From the NCBI GenBank assembly GCA_030622805.1, contig JAUXFR010000052.1, positions 1 to 7,935 of the forward strand: a stretch of DNA of 7,935 nucleotides. Direction: 5' to 3'. The stretch comes from Anaerolineae bacterium (lineage in GTDB: Bacteria; Chloroflexota; Anaerolineae; Anaerolineales; UBA4823). Made by a program: the position numbers and the translations under genes. Below the pieces are notes generated by a model, which was not told the DNA's origin, ran no database searches, and worked only from the letters and a program-made list of their open reading frames with translations. Positions 1 through 7,203 of the stretch are shown piece by piece. How positions within the stretch are numbered: position 1 is the first letter of the stretch; each line of letters begins with the position of its first letter.

Positions 1-2507
1 CCATCAATCGGCAGCCCAAAGCTACGTGGAATCAGCGCAACCCGCTCAGGTACGCTGCTTTTCAACAGCACGCTGGCGAAAGCCGCCGGGTTGTCGCCCA
101 GAATGACGCTCACCTGGGCATCCGCAGGGATCCGCATACGCTCTGCATCGACAGGGTTCAGCATCACAAATGGCTCGCGGATACGGGAATGCAGCAGTTC
201 ACTGGGCAGTAATGTGGTGCCCTGGTCATATAAACGCGTGATCGGTACAGCAAGCAAGCCAATCTTGGGGATATCTACAGCATTTAATTCAGGCCAGCTT
301 AGTGGAAGATTTGTCTGATCCTGCCCAGCTGCAGGAAGCTGAACACCCAAACCCTGGCTGTTTTTATAAGTTGTGCCTCCATAATAAAGGTCCTTGCGTC
401 CGATGATCGGCCACTGTTCCTTGACTTCTGCCAGTTCTGTGTAGGACAGACCAGCATAGCCCGACACCTGATCTGCAATCCGTTCGAAAATTCGCCCGGG
501 CACAGACTCTTCGATATCGATCCCCAATCGCTTCCCAATACCTGCGCTGACCGTAAAATCGGTGTTGAGTCCAGCCGGTCCTGGGATCGCAGGATAGAAG
601 AGCTGCACCCTTCTTTCTCCTGATGTATAGGTCCCCTGTCGTTCTAACCAGGAATGCACCGGCAGCACCACGTCCGCCAGCTTGGCTGTAGGTGTTAAAA
701 ACAGGTCCTGCACAACAAGGAAGCTTTGCGTGTCAACCAGGTAGTCAGGATCATCACCAGCGGGGTCCGCTGCAACAACATACAGCGCTCTGGCTTCCTG
801 CATTTGTGCTGCCAGGTTTTCCACCGGTCGGAACCCCATATCCCAGGCGCCCTGCTCATTCGCTCGTCCCCAGACTCCTAACAGCCCATTATTCGGCTCT
901 CCCACATGCCCCGTTACGAGCAGCAGATTGGCACATGCCTGCGCGAGCGCAGTGGAAATCTCTAAACCCGCACCATCGGCGCCATAGATCACAACACCGT
1001 TCTCTGCCTCGGCGAATATTTTCGCCGCTGCTGATACTTCCGCACTGTGTGTCAACTGCTGGGCATCTTTGGGCAGGTCTGCTCGTTTGGCAGACAGCGC
1101 GTTCACGATCGCCAGCACACTGGCGGCTTCACTGCCGTAGGGGTATCGCAGGCTGATCGTCGCAGCACGATCCAGCTTGGTGGTGCGCGGGTTCAAGACA
1201 ATCAGTTTTGCACCGCGCTCGGCAGCCTGCTTGACGCGCAGCCACCATATGGGAGCCTCTTCTTCCAGGTCACAAGCCACAACCAGGATCGCGGTCTCCG
1301 GTCCCATATCCTTAAAGTTGGATCCAGGCGCCATACCAATTTGCGCGACCAGGTCACCTCCGCCCATATTAGAAAAGAGCACTTTGCGACCGTTCAATGC
1401 ACCTGTCAGTTCCGATAGATTGTATAGATCCTCATTTGAAAGACGACCGCCTGCCAGGGTCAGCAGCCCATCACCGGCTTCCTTGAAACGTTCTGCTGCC
1501 AGATCCATCGCATCATCCCAGCTTGCCTCCAGCATCTCCCCGTCTCGGCGAATTAGCGGTCTGGTCAGGCGCTCGGGGTGCTGGGCATAGTGGTAGCCAA
1601 AGCGACCTTTGTCACAAATCCAGGTCTCATTTACCCACTCATTCTGGCGGGGCATCACGCGTTTAACCACGTTTCGCCCATCAGACTTCGCCTCCCGTCG
1701 CACGTTTAGCGTCAGGTTGCAGCCAACTGCACATTGGTTGCAGATTGAAGCTGCTGCCTGCATCTCCCAGGGGCGCGCCTTGAAATGGAAGTCCGCTGTT
1801 GTCAGCGCACCCACCGGGCAAATATCGGTTGTGTTGCCGGAAAAATAAGAATCAAATCCGGGGTCGGAACAGGTGATAATCTCCAATGAACGCCCACGAT
1901 TGAAGAATCCAATCACTTGGTCATCCGCAATCTCGTCCTGGAAGCGCACACAGCGCGCACACAGTATGCAGCGTTCACGGTCCAGAAATATCAATTCTCC
2001 CAACGGGACATGCTTGTCAAAGTGTATCTTATCGTCATAGATGAAGCGGCTTTCACCGGGACCATATTCCATGGTCAGGTTTTGAAGCGGACATTCGCCC
2101 CCTTTGTCACAAACCGGGCAGTCCAAGGGATGCGAGGTCAGGATAAACTCTAATATATCTTTTCTCCCTGCACTGGCGTTCTCCGTATTTCCAAGCACAA
2201 CCATGCCATCCGAAACAGGTGTGGTGCAGGCGGTCTCCAGTTTCCAACCAAATTGCAATTTTGGCGAGCCATCATCCTCAAGCACGACATCCCCAGTTTC
2301 GCGGTCCACTACGGGTCGACCGATCTCCACCAGGCACACACGGCACATGCCAACAGGTTCCATCTTCGGATGGTAGCAGAACACCGGGATGTCCACATTC
2401 GCTTTTCGAGCCGCATCTACGATCAGAGTGCCTTCCGGTACAGTTACCTGCACACCATCAATTGTCAATGTTATATCTTTGCGTGTCGTATCGCTCATCG
2501 TATCCAT
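1..2507 (-). CDS. nuoG: NADH-quinone oxidoreductase subunit G (NuoG), 3' end outside window
   Basis: This is the largest iron-sulfur subunit of the complex I NADH-dehydrogenase module, carrying electrons from NuoF/NuoE towards NuoI and NuoB. The frame is open for 835 codons and runs off the window at base 1, so only the C-terminal end is missing. Ligand sets seen, in order: a [2Fe-2S] ferredoxin domain (C44, C55, C58, C94); the His-ligated [4Fe-4S] motif (H126, C130, C133, C139); a second [4Fe-4S] set (C180, C183, C186, C230); and an N7-type set (C256, C259, C263, C298). A molybdopterin-oxidoreductase-like domain follows from about residue 305, with the 'ADVVLP' segment, and a C-terminal molybdopterin-binding-like fold begins near residue 750. 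In complex I this domain is structural. I chose the ATG at 2507 (MDTMSD) because AGGT lies 5 nt upstream; the in-frame ATG at 2498 has a poorer site. It starts 13 nt after nuoF. Identity is very secure, the exact start less so. Confidence 0.96.
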   Translation of the reverse strand, partial: MDTMSDTTRKDITLTIDGVQVTVPEGTLIVDAARKANVDIPVFCYHPKMEPVGMCRVCLVEIGRPVVDRETGDVVLEDDGSPKLQFGWKLETACTTPVSDGMVVLGNTENASAGRKDILEFILTSHPLDCPVCDKGGECPLQNLTMEYGPGESRFIYDDKIHFDKHVPLGELIFLDRERCILCARCVRFQDEIADDQVIGFFNRGRSLEIITCSDPGFDSYFSGNTTDICPVGALTTADFHFKARPWEMQAAASICNQCAVGCNLTLNVRREAKSDGRNVVKRVMPRQNEWVNETWICDKGRFGYHYAQHPERLTRPLIRRDGEMLEASWDDAMDLAAERFKEAGDGLLTLAGGRLSNEDLYNLSELTGALNGRKVLFSNMGGGDLVAQIGMAPGSNFKDMGPETAILVVACDLEEEAPIWWLRVKQAAERGAKLIVLNPRTTKLDRAATISLRYPYGSEAASVLAIVNALSAKRADLPKDAQQLTHSAEVSAAAKIFAEAENGVVIYGADGAGLEISTALAQACANLLLVTGHVGEPNNGLLGVWGRANEQGAWDMGFRPVENLAAQMQEARALYVVAADPAGDDPDYLVDTQSFLVVQDLFLTPTAKLADVVLPVHSWLERQGTYTSGERRVQLFYPAIPGPAGLNTDFTVSAGIGKRLGIDIEESVPGRIFERIADQVSGYAGLSYTELAEVKEQWPIIGRKDLYYGGTTYKNSQGLGVQLPAAGQDQTNLPLSWPELNAVDIPKIGLLAVPITRLYDQGTTLLPSELLHSRIREPFVMLNPVDAERMRIPADAQVSVILGDNPAAFASVLLKSSVPERVALIPRSFGLPID

Positions 2508-2512
2508 CCGCT

Positions 2513-2516
2513 ACCT
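2513..2516 (-). promoter_or_regulatory. Ribosome binding site favouring the upstream nuoG start
   Basis: AGGT lies 5 nt before the ATG at 2507, in the 13-nt gap after nuoF. The in-frame ATG nine bases later (2498) is 14 nt from it, so the start at 2507 is preferred, though not certain. Confidence 0.4.
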
Positions 2517-2520
2517 GGAA

Positions 2521-3795
2521 TCAGTCCGCAACGACCTGCTCAAAATCCGTCCGGAAACGTTCAATGCCCGAAAGCACAGCCTCAATCGAAAATTCTCCCA
2601 ACGCACACAGGCACTTCCCTTTGATCTGGCTGGCAACATCATACAGAAGCTCAACATCATTCATGCTGGCTTGCCCCTGCGCAATGCGTTCGGTCAGGTG
2701 GACCATCCAGTAGTTTCCTTCCCGGCAGGGCGTACACTTACCGCAGGATTCATGCTTGAAGAAGTGAATGGTTTTGTTGATCAGCCACGGGATGCTGACC
2801 GTGTCGTCGATCACGATCACCGAGGCAGATCCGAGCTGGGCGCCCACATTGGGCACACTCTCGTAATCCATTTTCGTGTCCAGCGCCTCGTCATTCGCTA
2901 CAATCAGCGACGAGCTGGCACCGGCAGCCATGATCGCCTTGATCAGCCGTCCATTGGGGATGCCGCCGCCGTGTTCGTATATCAGCTCACGGAATGTGGT
3001 CCCCAGTGGGAGTTCATAATTCCCCGGGCGCTCAACATTGCCCGAAAGAGAAAATATTTTTGGACCGGTGCTTTTTTCAGTACCAATATTGCGGTACCAG
3101 TCGCCACCGTGCTTGATGATCATGGGTACGTTTGTGAGTGTTTCGACATTGTTTACCACGGTTGGTTTACCGTACAGACCGAAGGATGGTGGGAAAGGTG
3201 GGCGCAGTCGTGGCTGACCCAACTTGCCTTCCATCGATTCAAGCAAAGCCGTCTCCTCACCGCAGATGTATGCGCCTGCGCCGAGGTGCGTACTGATCCG
3301 CAAGGAGTAATCCGTTCCGAACAGATTGTCACCCAGAAATCCGCTCCTCTCCAATGCCTCGATCTGGCGGTCAAGACTTTCCGCAATCTGCCAGAACTCA
3401 CCCCGCAAATAAATGTAAGCTGTTTCTGCTCTTATAGCGTAAGCACAGATCGCTACCCCTTCCAGAAACTGAAAAGGGTTGCCTTCCATGATCTCGCGAT
3501 CTTTGTAAGTGCCAGGTTCACTCTCATCAGCATTTGCCACAACATAATGTGGGTATCGATCGTAGTCAATAAATGTCCATTTTAATCCGGTCGGGAAACC
3601 CGCGCCGCCGCGCCCGCGTAATCCGGAAGTCTTAACCTCCTCGGTCACTTCATCCGGTCCCATTAGAGTGACTGCCTTTCTAAGCGCCTCAAAACCCCCG
3701 TTCTGTCGGTATACCTCCAGATTATCAATCTCTGGAATTTCCCGATGCCGCAGCAGGATGTGACCAGCGGGCGGTTCTCTACCAACATCATTCAT
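2521..3795 (-). CDS. nuoF: NADH-quinone oxidoreductase subunit F (NuoF), NADH- and FMN-binding
   Basis: This is the 51-kDa-type flavoprotein that oxidises NADH, passes electrons to FMN and then to its [4Fe-4S] cluster N3. The product is 424 aa, normal for the family. Visible motifs: the glycine-rich GRGGAGFPTGLKW at residues 61-73 for FMN/NADH binding; ADESEPGTYKDR at 89-100; GAYICGEETALLESMEGK at 174-191, a family signature; and the cluster ligands C351, C354 and C357 (ESCGKCTPCREG) plus C397 (CALGE). The frame is open further upstream, to 3861, but those 22 residues do not look like NuoF and would lie inside nuoE. The ATG at 3795 has GGAG 8 nt before it, so I take it as the start. It overlaps the end of nuoE by 8 nt, which suggests translational coupling. 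The protein should sit at the cytoplasmic tip of the peripheral arm. Confidence 0.98.
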   Translation of the reverse strand: MNDVGREPPAGHILLRHREIPEIDNLEVYRQNGGFEALRKAVTLMGPDEVTEEVKTSGLRGRGGAGFPTGLKWTFIDYDRYPHYVVANADESEPGTYKDREIMEGNPFQFLEGVAICAYAIRAETAYIYLRGEFWQIAESLDRQIEALERSGFLGDNLFGTDYSLRISTHLGAGAYICGEETALLESMEGKLGQPRLRPPFPPSFGLYGKPTVVNNVETLTNVPMIIKHGGDWYRNIGTEKSTGPKIFSLSGNVERPGNYELPLGTTFRELIYEHGGGIPNGRLIKAIMAAGASSSLIVANDEALDTKMDYESVPNVGAQLGSASVIVIDDTVSIPWLINKTIHFFKHESCGKCTPCREGNYWMVHLTERIAQGQASMNDVELLYDVASQIKGKCLCALGEFSIEAVLSGIERFRTDFEQVVAD

Positions 3796-4372
3796 CGCTG
3801 TCGCTCCGTATACTCTCGTAGTGTCCCGGACCACGCGTTGCCATCGTACGCAGCTCCTCAATCAGCTTCAATGCGTTCTCCACCGTTTGATTCTCATAGT
3901 ATTCAAGTCCCTGGCTGGACTGTACCTGGAACATGGGTGCGTTATCACAGGCTGCCAGGCACATCACTTCCTCAATCGTGATCAAACCATCTTTGGTGGT
4001 CTCACCTGGGAGAATTCCGAGGCGCTCACACAGCTCCACCAGGAAATCTTCTGCACCGCGCAGTGCACAGGGCAGGTCAGTACAGATCTGGATGTGATAT
4101 TTTCCGCCCGGTTCGTCATAGTACAGGCTGTAAAAACCGACGATCGAAGCCACATCGGTGGTCGACATCCCCAATATTTCACCGATCTCCTGCATCGTCT
4201 CGCGGTCTACATACATCCGCTCCTTCTGCGCCAGGTACAGCAGCGGCATGACTGCAGAACGGCGCTGCTCAGGCGGATATTTAGCCAATATTGCTTCAAT
4301 CTCTCTGGCATACTTGCTGCTCAGGGGTGAAAGAGATTTCGTCACTTCACTTGCACCATCACTTACATTCAT
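3788..4372 (-). CDS. nuoE: NADH-quinone oxidoreductase subunit E (NuoE), [2Fe-2S] thioredoxin-like subunit
   Basis: This is the 24-kDa-type subunit that pairs with NuoF and carries the off-pathway [2Fe-2S] cluster N1a. The 194-aa product has an N-terminal helical part (about 15-85, including the 'YPPEQRRSA' and 'GFYSLY' segments typical of the family) and a thioredoxin-like C-terminal domain. The four cluster ligands are in the expected CxxxxC and CxxxC pairs: C97 and C102 (CTDLPC), then C138 and C142 (CLAAC). The tail after about residue 180 is charged, polar and probably unstructured. Its ATG shares one base with the nuoD stop (TGATG), and no good Shine-Dalgarno site lies at normal distance, so it is probably translated by coupling to nuoD. 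Its end overlaps nuoF by 8 nt. Confidence 0.97.
   Translation of the reverse strand: MNVSDGASEVTKSLSPLSSKYAREIEAILAKYPPEQRRSAVMPLLYLAQKERMYVDRETMQEIGEILGMSTTDVASIVGFYSLYYDEPGGKYHIQICTDLPCALRGAEDFLVELCERLGILPGETTKDGLITIEEVMCLAACDNAPMFQVQSSQGLEYYENQTVENALKLIEELRTMATRGPGHYESIRSDSDE
3804..3807 (-). promoter_or_regulatory. Ribosome binding site that fixes the nuoF start
   Basis: GGAG lies inside the last codons of nuoE, 8 nt before the ATG at 3795. This favours the 424-aa NuoF over the longer frame that opens at 3861. Confidence 0.6.
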
Positions 4373-5625
4373 CAGCGGTCTATGTCTCCCAACACGATAT
4401 CGACCGTCCCGATCAAGGCGATCAGGTCAGCGACAAGATGCCCCTTCGCAAGGAGCGGTAGGATCTGTAAATTTGTAAAAGAAGGTGTGCGCATATGGAC
4501 GCGGTATGGTTTTGGACCACCGTCGCTCTCGATGAAACACCCCAACTCACCGCGCGGCGACTCGACACCCACATACACGCTCCCCTTCGGCGGGCTGAAT
4601 CCTTCCGTCCACAGCTTGAAATGGTGGATCACTGCCTCCATGCTGGTAGAGAGTTCAGAGCGGGGTGGCGGCACATATTTGCGGTTGTTGCTGCGCACAG
4701 GTCCCAGAGGTAGCTTGTCCAGCGCCTGCTCCACAATTCGAAGCGACTGGCGCAGCTCCTCCATCCGGACCAGGTAACGTGCGTACGTGTCTCCATCTGT
4801 ATGGGTGGGTACAATAAATTCATATAGTTCGTATCCAGAATAAGGTATCGATTTACGCAGGTCGTGGTCCACCCCAGAAGCGCGCGCCATCGGTCCGGTG
4901 ACGCCCCAGCTCAGAGCATCCTCAGTTGACAACACGCCAATACCCTTCGTGCGTTCCAGGAACAGCCGGTTCTTCTCCAGTAAATCATCGTACTGCTGGA
5001 TGCGACGGGGTAGAAGCCCGGTAAACTCGCGCACCGTTCCCTCAAACTCGACCGGTATATCCCGCCACAATCCTCCCGGACGGAGATACGTGGTCATCAT
5101 GCGCTGCCCCGAGACCATCTCAAAAATATCCAGGATAAACTCACGCTCCCGGAAAGTATACAGGAACAAGGACATGGCACCCAGGTCCAGGCAGTGCGTG
5201 CCCAACCACACCAGGTGCGATGAGATTCGTTGCAGCTCCGTCAGGATCACACGAATGGCTTGTGCGCGTGGCGGCACATCCAGGTCCGTTAATTTTTCGA
5301 TCGCCAGGCAGTAAACAAGATTGTTGCCGATATTGTTCAGGTAATCCAGGCGATCGGTCATTACCTCAGCCTGAACATAAGTCTTTGCTTCCATGTTCTT
5401 CTCGATACCGGTATGTAAGAAGCCGATATCGGGAATGCAGTTCACTACTACCTCTCCATCTAATTCGAGCAGCAGGCGCAATACGCCATGCGTAGCCGGG
5501 TGCTGCGGACCCATGTTCAGCAGCACAGTCTCACCTTCAATCGCGCGGTTGCTGATCAGGTGCTTGATTTCGTCCAGAGCTGCTGGTTCTAGATTCAGTG
5601 ATGTTCGTGATATTTCGGTTGACAC
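4372..5625 (-). CDS. nuoD: NADH-quinone oxidoreductase subunit D (NuoD), 49-kDa-type quinone-site subunit
   Basis: This subunit of the connecting module is evolutionarily related to the large subunit of [NiFe] hydrogenases. Together with NuoB it forms the quinone-reduction pocket. The 417-aa product matches the usual length. GPQHPATHGVLRL is at residues 39-51. By family comparison H46 and Y95, 49 residues apart, correspond to the His/Tyr pair that binds the quinone head group. DRLDYLNN (91-98) and the C-terminal stretch from RTPSF (379-383) to DIDR (414-417) are also characteristic. The hydrogenase-type Cys ligands for nickel are absent, as expected. The start is GTG, preceded by a full GGAGG 10 nt upstream. 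It stands alone as a NuoD and is not fused to NuoC as in E. coli. It lies 42 nt after nuoC and shares one base with nuoE. Confidence 0.98.
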   Translation of the reverse strand: MSTEISRTSLNLEPAALDEIKHLISNRAIEGETVLLNMGPQHPATHGVLRLLLELDGEVVVNCIPDIGFLHTGIEKNMEAKTYVQAEVMTDRLDYLNNIGNNLVYCLAIEKLTDLDVPPRAQAIRVILTELQRISSHLVWLGTHCLDLGAMSLFLYTFREREFILDIFEMVSGQRMMTTYLRPGGLWRDIPVEFEGTVREFTGLLPRRIQQYDDLLEKNRLFLERTKGIGVLSTEDALSWGVTGPMARASGVDHDLRKSIPYSGYELYEFIVPTHTDGDTYARYLVRMEELRQSLRIVEQALDKLPLGPVRSNNRKYVPPPRSELSTSMEAVIHHFKLWTEGFSPPKGSVYVGVESPRGELGCFIESDGGPKPYRVHMRTPSFTNLQILPLLAKGHLVADLIALIGTVDIVLGDIDR

Positions 5626-5635
5626 TAAGGGTATT

Positions 5636-5640
5636 CCTCC
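5636..5640 (-). promoter_or_regulatory. Ribosome binding site for the nuoD GTG start
   Basis: A complete GGAGG lies 10 nt before the GTG at 5625, in the 42-nt nuoC-nuoD gap. It supports the non-ATG start, since the product then begins at the normal distance from the conserved GPQHPATHG motif. Confidence 0.65.
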
Positions 5641-5667
5641 GGGTGCTGGCTGTTCAGCTAAATCCCG

Positions 5668-6189
5668 CTACTCTTTAGCGTAGGGTTTGCGGTCATTAAT
5701 CTCATCAAAATTAAATGTAAACTGCACTTCCTCATAACCAAGCGGATAGTCTTTTCGCAGCGGATGCCCTTCCCAATCGTGCGGCATCAGGATACGGCGC
5801 TGGTCAGAATGCCCATCAATAGTGATGCCGAACATATCCCAGATCTCGCGCTCGAACCAGTTGGCGTTCCGATATACGCCTTCGATGGTGGGCACCGTTG
5901 GAGCATCCCCTTCCACAGGCACACGCAATCCAATGATCAGATTGCGCTTCAACGAACGAATCTGGTAGACCACGTGGAAGCGTGGTGATTGCTGCGGCCA
6001 ATAATCCACAGCCGACTGTTCAGCAAGAATCTCAAAGTCGAAATCATCGCGCAGCGCCTGGCATACATCCACAATCTGCTCCAGATTTACGATCAGACTG
6101 GTCTCGCTGCGGAATTCATAAACATCAGCATCAAAGCGCGCCTGCAACGCCTCGACGATTTCCTTCAATCCTTCATTTTTATCCGTCAT
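5668..6189 (-). CDS. nuoC: NADH-quinone oxidoreductase subunit C (NuoC), 30-kDa-type subunit
   Basis: This cofactor-free subunit of the peripheral arm packs against NuoD and NuoB and stabilises the connecting module. The 173-aa product shows the family signature in its second half: WFEREIWDMFGI at residues 111-122, followed by GH-x4-RRILM and DWEGHPLRKDYP (138-149), which are nearly invariant in NuoC proteins. The N-terminal half is more variable and fits the alpha/beta fold of the family. The ATG at 6189 is preceded by AGGGA 5 nt upstream. The gap from nuoB is 21 nt and the gap to nuoD is 42 nt, the widest inside the operon. No fusion, frameshift or truncation is visible. Confidence 0.97.
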   Translation of the reverse strand: MTDKNEGLKEIVEALQARFDADVYEFRSETSLIVNLEQIVDVCQALRDDFDFEILAEQSAVDYWPQQSPRFHVVYQIRSLKRNLIIGLRVPVEGDAPTVPTIEGVYRNANWFEREIWDMFGITIDGHSDQRRILMPHDWEGHPLRKDYPLGYEEVQFTFNFDEINDRKPYAKE

Positions 6190-6210
6190 TCTTTTCCCTA
6201 CCCATTGCGC

Positions 6211-6693
6211 TTATGCCCAATCTGTCAGCTTCTCGCCTCTCACCATCTCATGCAGAGTAACGACACCGTGGATCAGCGCTTCCGGGCGCGGTGGGCAGCC
6301 AGCCACGTATACATCCACCGGAACAACTTCATCCACACCCTGCATCAATGCATAATTGTTAAAAACACCGCTGCAGCTGGCGCAATCCCCCATCGATAGC
6401 ACCCACTTTGGATCCGGCATCTGTTCATATAACTGGCGCAGGACGGGCGCCATCTTACGGGTTACTCTCCCGGCTACGATCATCAAGTCAGACTGGCGCG
6501 GGCTGGCGCGCATCAGCTCCATCCCAAAGCGGCTCATATCATAGTGCGGAGCCTGGGCAGCCATCATCTCGATCGCACAGCAGGCAATCCCCATCAACAG
6601 TGGGTACATTGACCTGTAACGCCCCCAATTGATCAAATCCTCCAATTTCGTGGTGACAACACCTAAATTACCAAGCTTTTGCTCTACTCCCAT
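6211..6693 (-). CDS. nuoB: NADH-quinone oxidoreductase subunit B (NuoB), cluster N2 subunit
   Basis: This subunit holds the terminal [4Fe-4S] cluster N2, which donates electrons to quinone, and is related to the small subunit of [NiFe] hydrogenases. The 160-aa product carries the unusual tandem ligands C38-C39 (GIACCAIEMM), C104 (MGDCASC) and C133 (AGCPPRPEAL), the complete N2 set. C107 is an additional cysteine three residues after ligand C104. The WGRYRSMYPL segment (23-32) is the usual loop near the quinone site. The ATG at 6693 has AAGGAG 7 nt upstream, the best ribosome binding site in the operon, and overlaps the end of nuoA by 10 nt. The protein is peripheral, at the membrane interface with NuoA, NuoD and the membrane arm. 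Confidence 0.98.
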   Translation of the reverse strand: MGVEQKLGNLGVVTTKLEDLINWGRYRSMYPLLMGIACCAIEMMAAQAPHYDMSRFGMELMRASPRQSDLMIVAGRVTRKMAPVLRQLYEQMPDPKWVLSMGDCASCSGVFNNYALMQGVDEVVPVDVYVAGCPPRPEALIHGVVTLHEMVRGEKLTDWA

Positions 6694-7040
6694 TCAAGAG
6701 CTCCTTTTTTCCACGCGTAAACCAGACCCACCAATAATACGACGATAAAGATGAACATCTCTATCAATCCGAATGCACCCAGTTTATTAAATACAACAGC
6801 CCAGGGGAGAAAGAATACGACCTCAATGTCGAACAGGACAAATAAAATGGCGACTAAAAAAAAGTGAACGGGGACGCGGCGTGTGCCAGGTCCGATCGGT
6901 CTCATACCTGACTCGTAAGGCATCGCTTTGCGCTTATTAGGACGGCGAGGACCAAACGCATGTCCAATGATCACAACCAGTACAGCCAACACTAGAGCGA
7001 TAACGAGCAAGACGATGATGGGAAGATATTCAATTGGCAT
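6684..7040 (-). CDS. nuoA: NADH-quinone oxidoreductase subunit A (NuoA), membrane subunit
   Basis: This small membrane subunit, the homologue of mitochondrial ND3, connects the peripheral and membrane arms near the quinone channel. The 118-aa product has three hydrophobic segments at about residues 5-28, 60-82 and 88-110. The loop between the first two contains YESGMRPIGPGTRR (42-55), the conserved loop near the quinone site. It has Ser where mitochondrial ND3 has Cys, which is normal in many bacteria. FFLVAILFVLFDIEV (60-74) is the most conserved part, with acidic residues D71 and E73 within the membrane segment. The ATG at 7040 has GAGG 6 nt upstream. As the first gene of the operon it follows a 226-bp control region, and its last codons overlap nuoB. 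Confidence 0.97.
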   Translation of the reverse strand: MPIEYLPIIVLLVIALVLAVLVVIIGHAFGPRRPNKRKAMPYESGMRPIGPGTRRVPVHFFLVAILFVLFDIEVVFFLPWAVVFNKLGAFGLIEMFIFIVVLLVGLVYAWKKGALEWE

Positions 7041-7073
7041 ATAAGTCCTCTTGCAGAGATCGATGTCAGTCGG

Positions 7074-7091
7074 GTTTGAAAAATTTCACAG
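7074..7091 (-). promoter_or_regulatory. Rex-like operator in the nuoA leader
   Basis: On the minus strand TGTGAA-ATTT-TTCAAA (7090-7075) matches 11 of the 12 fixed positions of the Rex core TGTGAA-N4-TTCACA. The outermost pair does not match. It lies about 35 nt upstream of the nuoA start and about 70 nt downstream of the predicted transcription start, where a bound repressor could act as a roadblock. Rex is known to sense NADH/NAD+ and to control nuo in Streptomyces; its role here is inference. Confidence 0.4.
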
Positions 7092-7165
7092 TAACTTTGC
7101 CCTTTGCAGGTAAAAACCATCAAGCCGGGCGTCAGAATGTGTGTCTTATACCCGAAATCTTGAGT

Positions 7166-7194
7166 AGTTTATCATAAGCATCCTTAGGTGTCAA
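7166..7194 (-). promoter_or_regulatory. Predicted sigma-70 promoter of the nuo operon
   Basis: On the minus strand a perfect -35 box TTGACA (7194-7189) is followed by a 17-bp spacer and a -10 box TAAACT (7171-7166, four of six matches). A TGn extended -10 element sits directly before it (7174-7172). Transcription would begin near 7160-7158, giving a leader of about 119 nt. The -35 box overlaps one of the two Rex-like sites. This is a prediction from consensus only. Confidence 0.6.
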
Positions 7195-7203
7195 ATTTCA
7201 CAA
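7186..7203 (-). promoter_or_regulatory. Rex-like operator half-site overlapping the nuo -35 box
   Basis: On the minus strand the sequence TTGTGAA-ATTT-GACACCT has a perfect left arm of the Rex consensus TTGTGAA-N4-TTCACAA and three of seven matches in the right arm. Its core TGTGAAATTTGACA (7202-7189) is also a 14-bp dyad with one mismatched pair. It covers the -35 element, a classic place for repression. The regulator is inferred; no rex gene is in the window. Confidence 0.35.

Noticed and set aside
2389..3585. A 398-codon open frame on the plus strand
   Set aside because: It lies antisense to nuoF, which is complete and carries every family motif. The antisense product has no recognisable domain and no supporting context; it is a by-product of nuoF codon use.
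3796..3861. Longer nuoF start giving a 446-residue protein
   Set aside because: The extra 22 residues do not resemble NuoF, would overlap nuoE by 74 nt, and the ATG at 3795 has a well-placed GGAG.
5640..5667. Short hairpin GCTG-AA-CAGC in the nuoC-nuoD gap
   Set aside because: It has four base pairs with a 2-nt loop and no T-tract; it is more likely chance than a terminator or processing site.
7189..7202. CRP/FNR-type site reading of TGTGAAATTTGACA
   Set aside because: The arms and spacing do not fit TGTGA-N6-TCACA or TTGAT-N4-ATCAA. The Rex pattern fits better, especially given the second copy in the leader.
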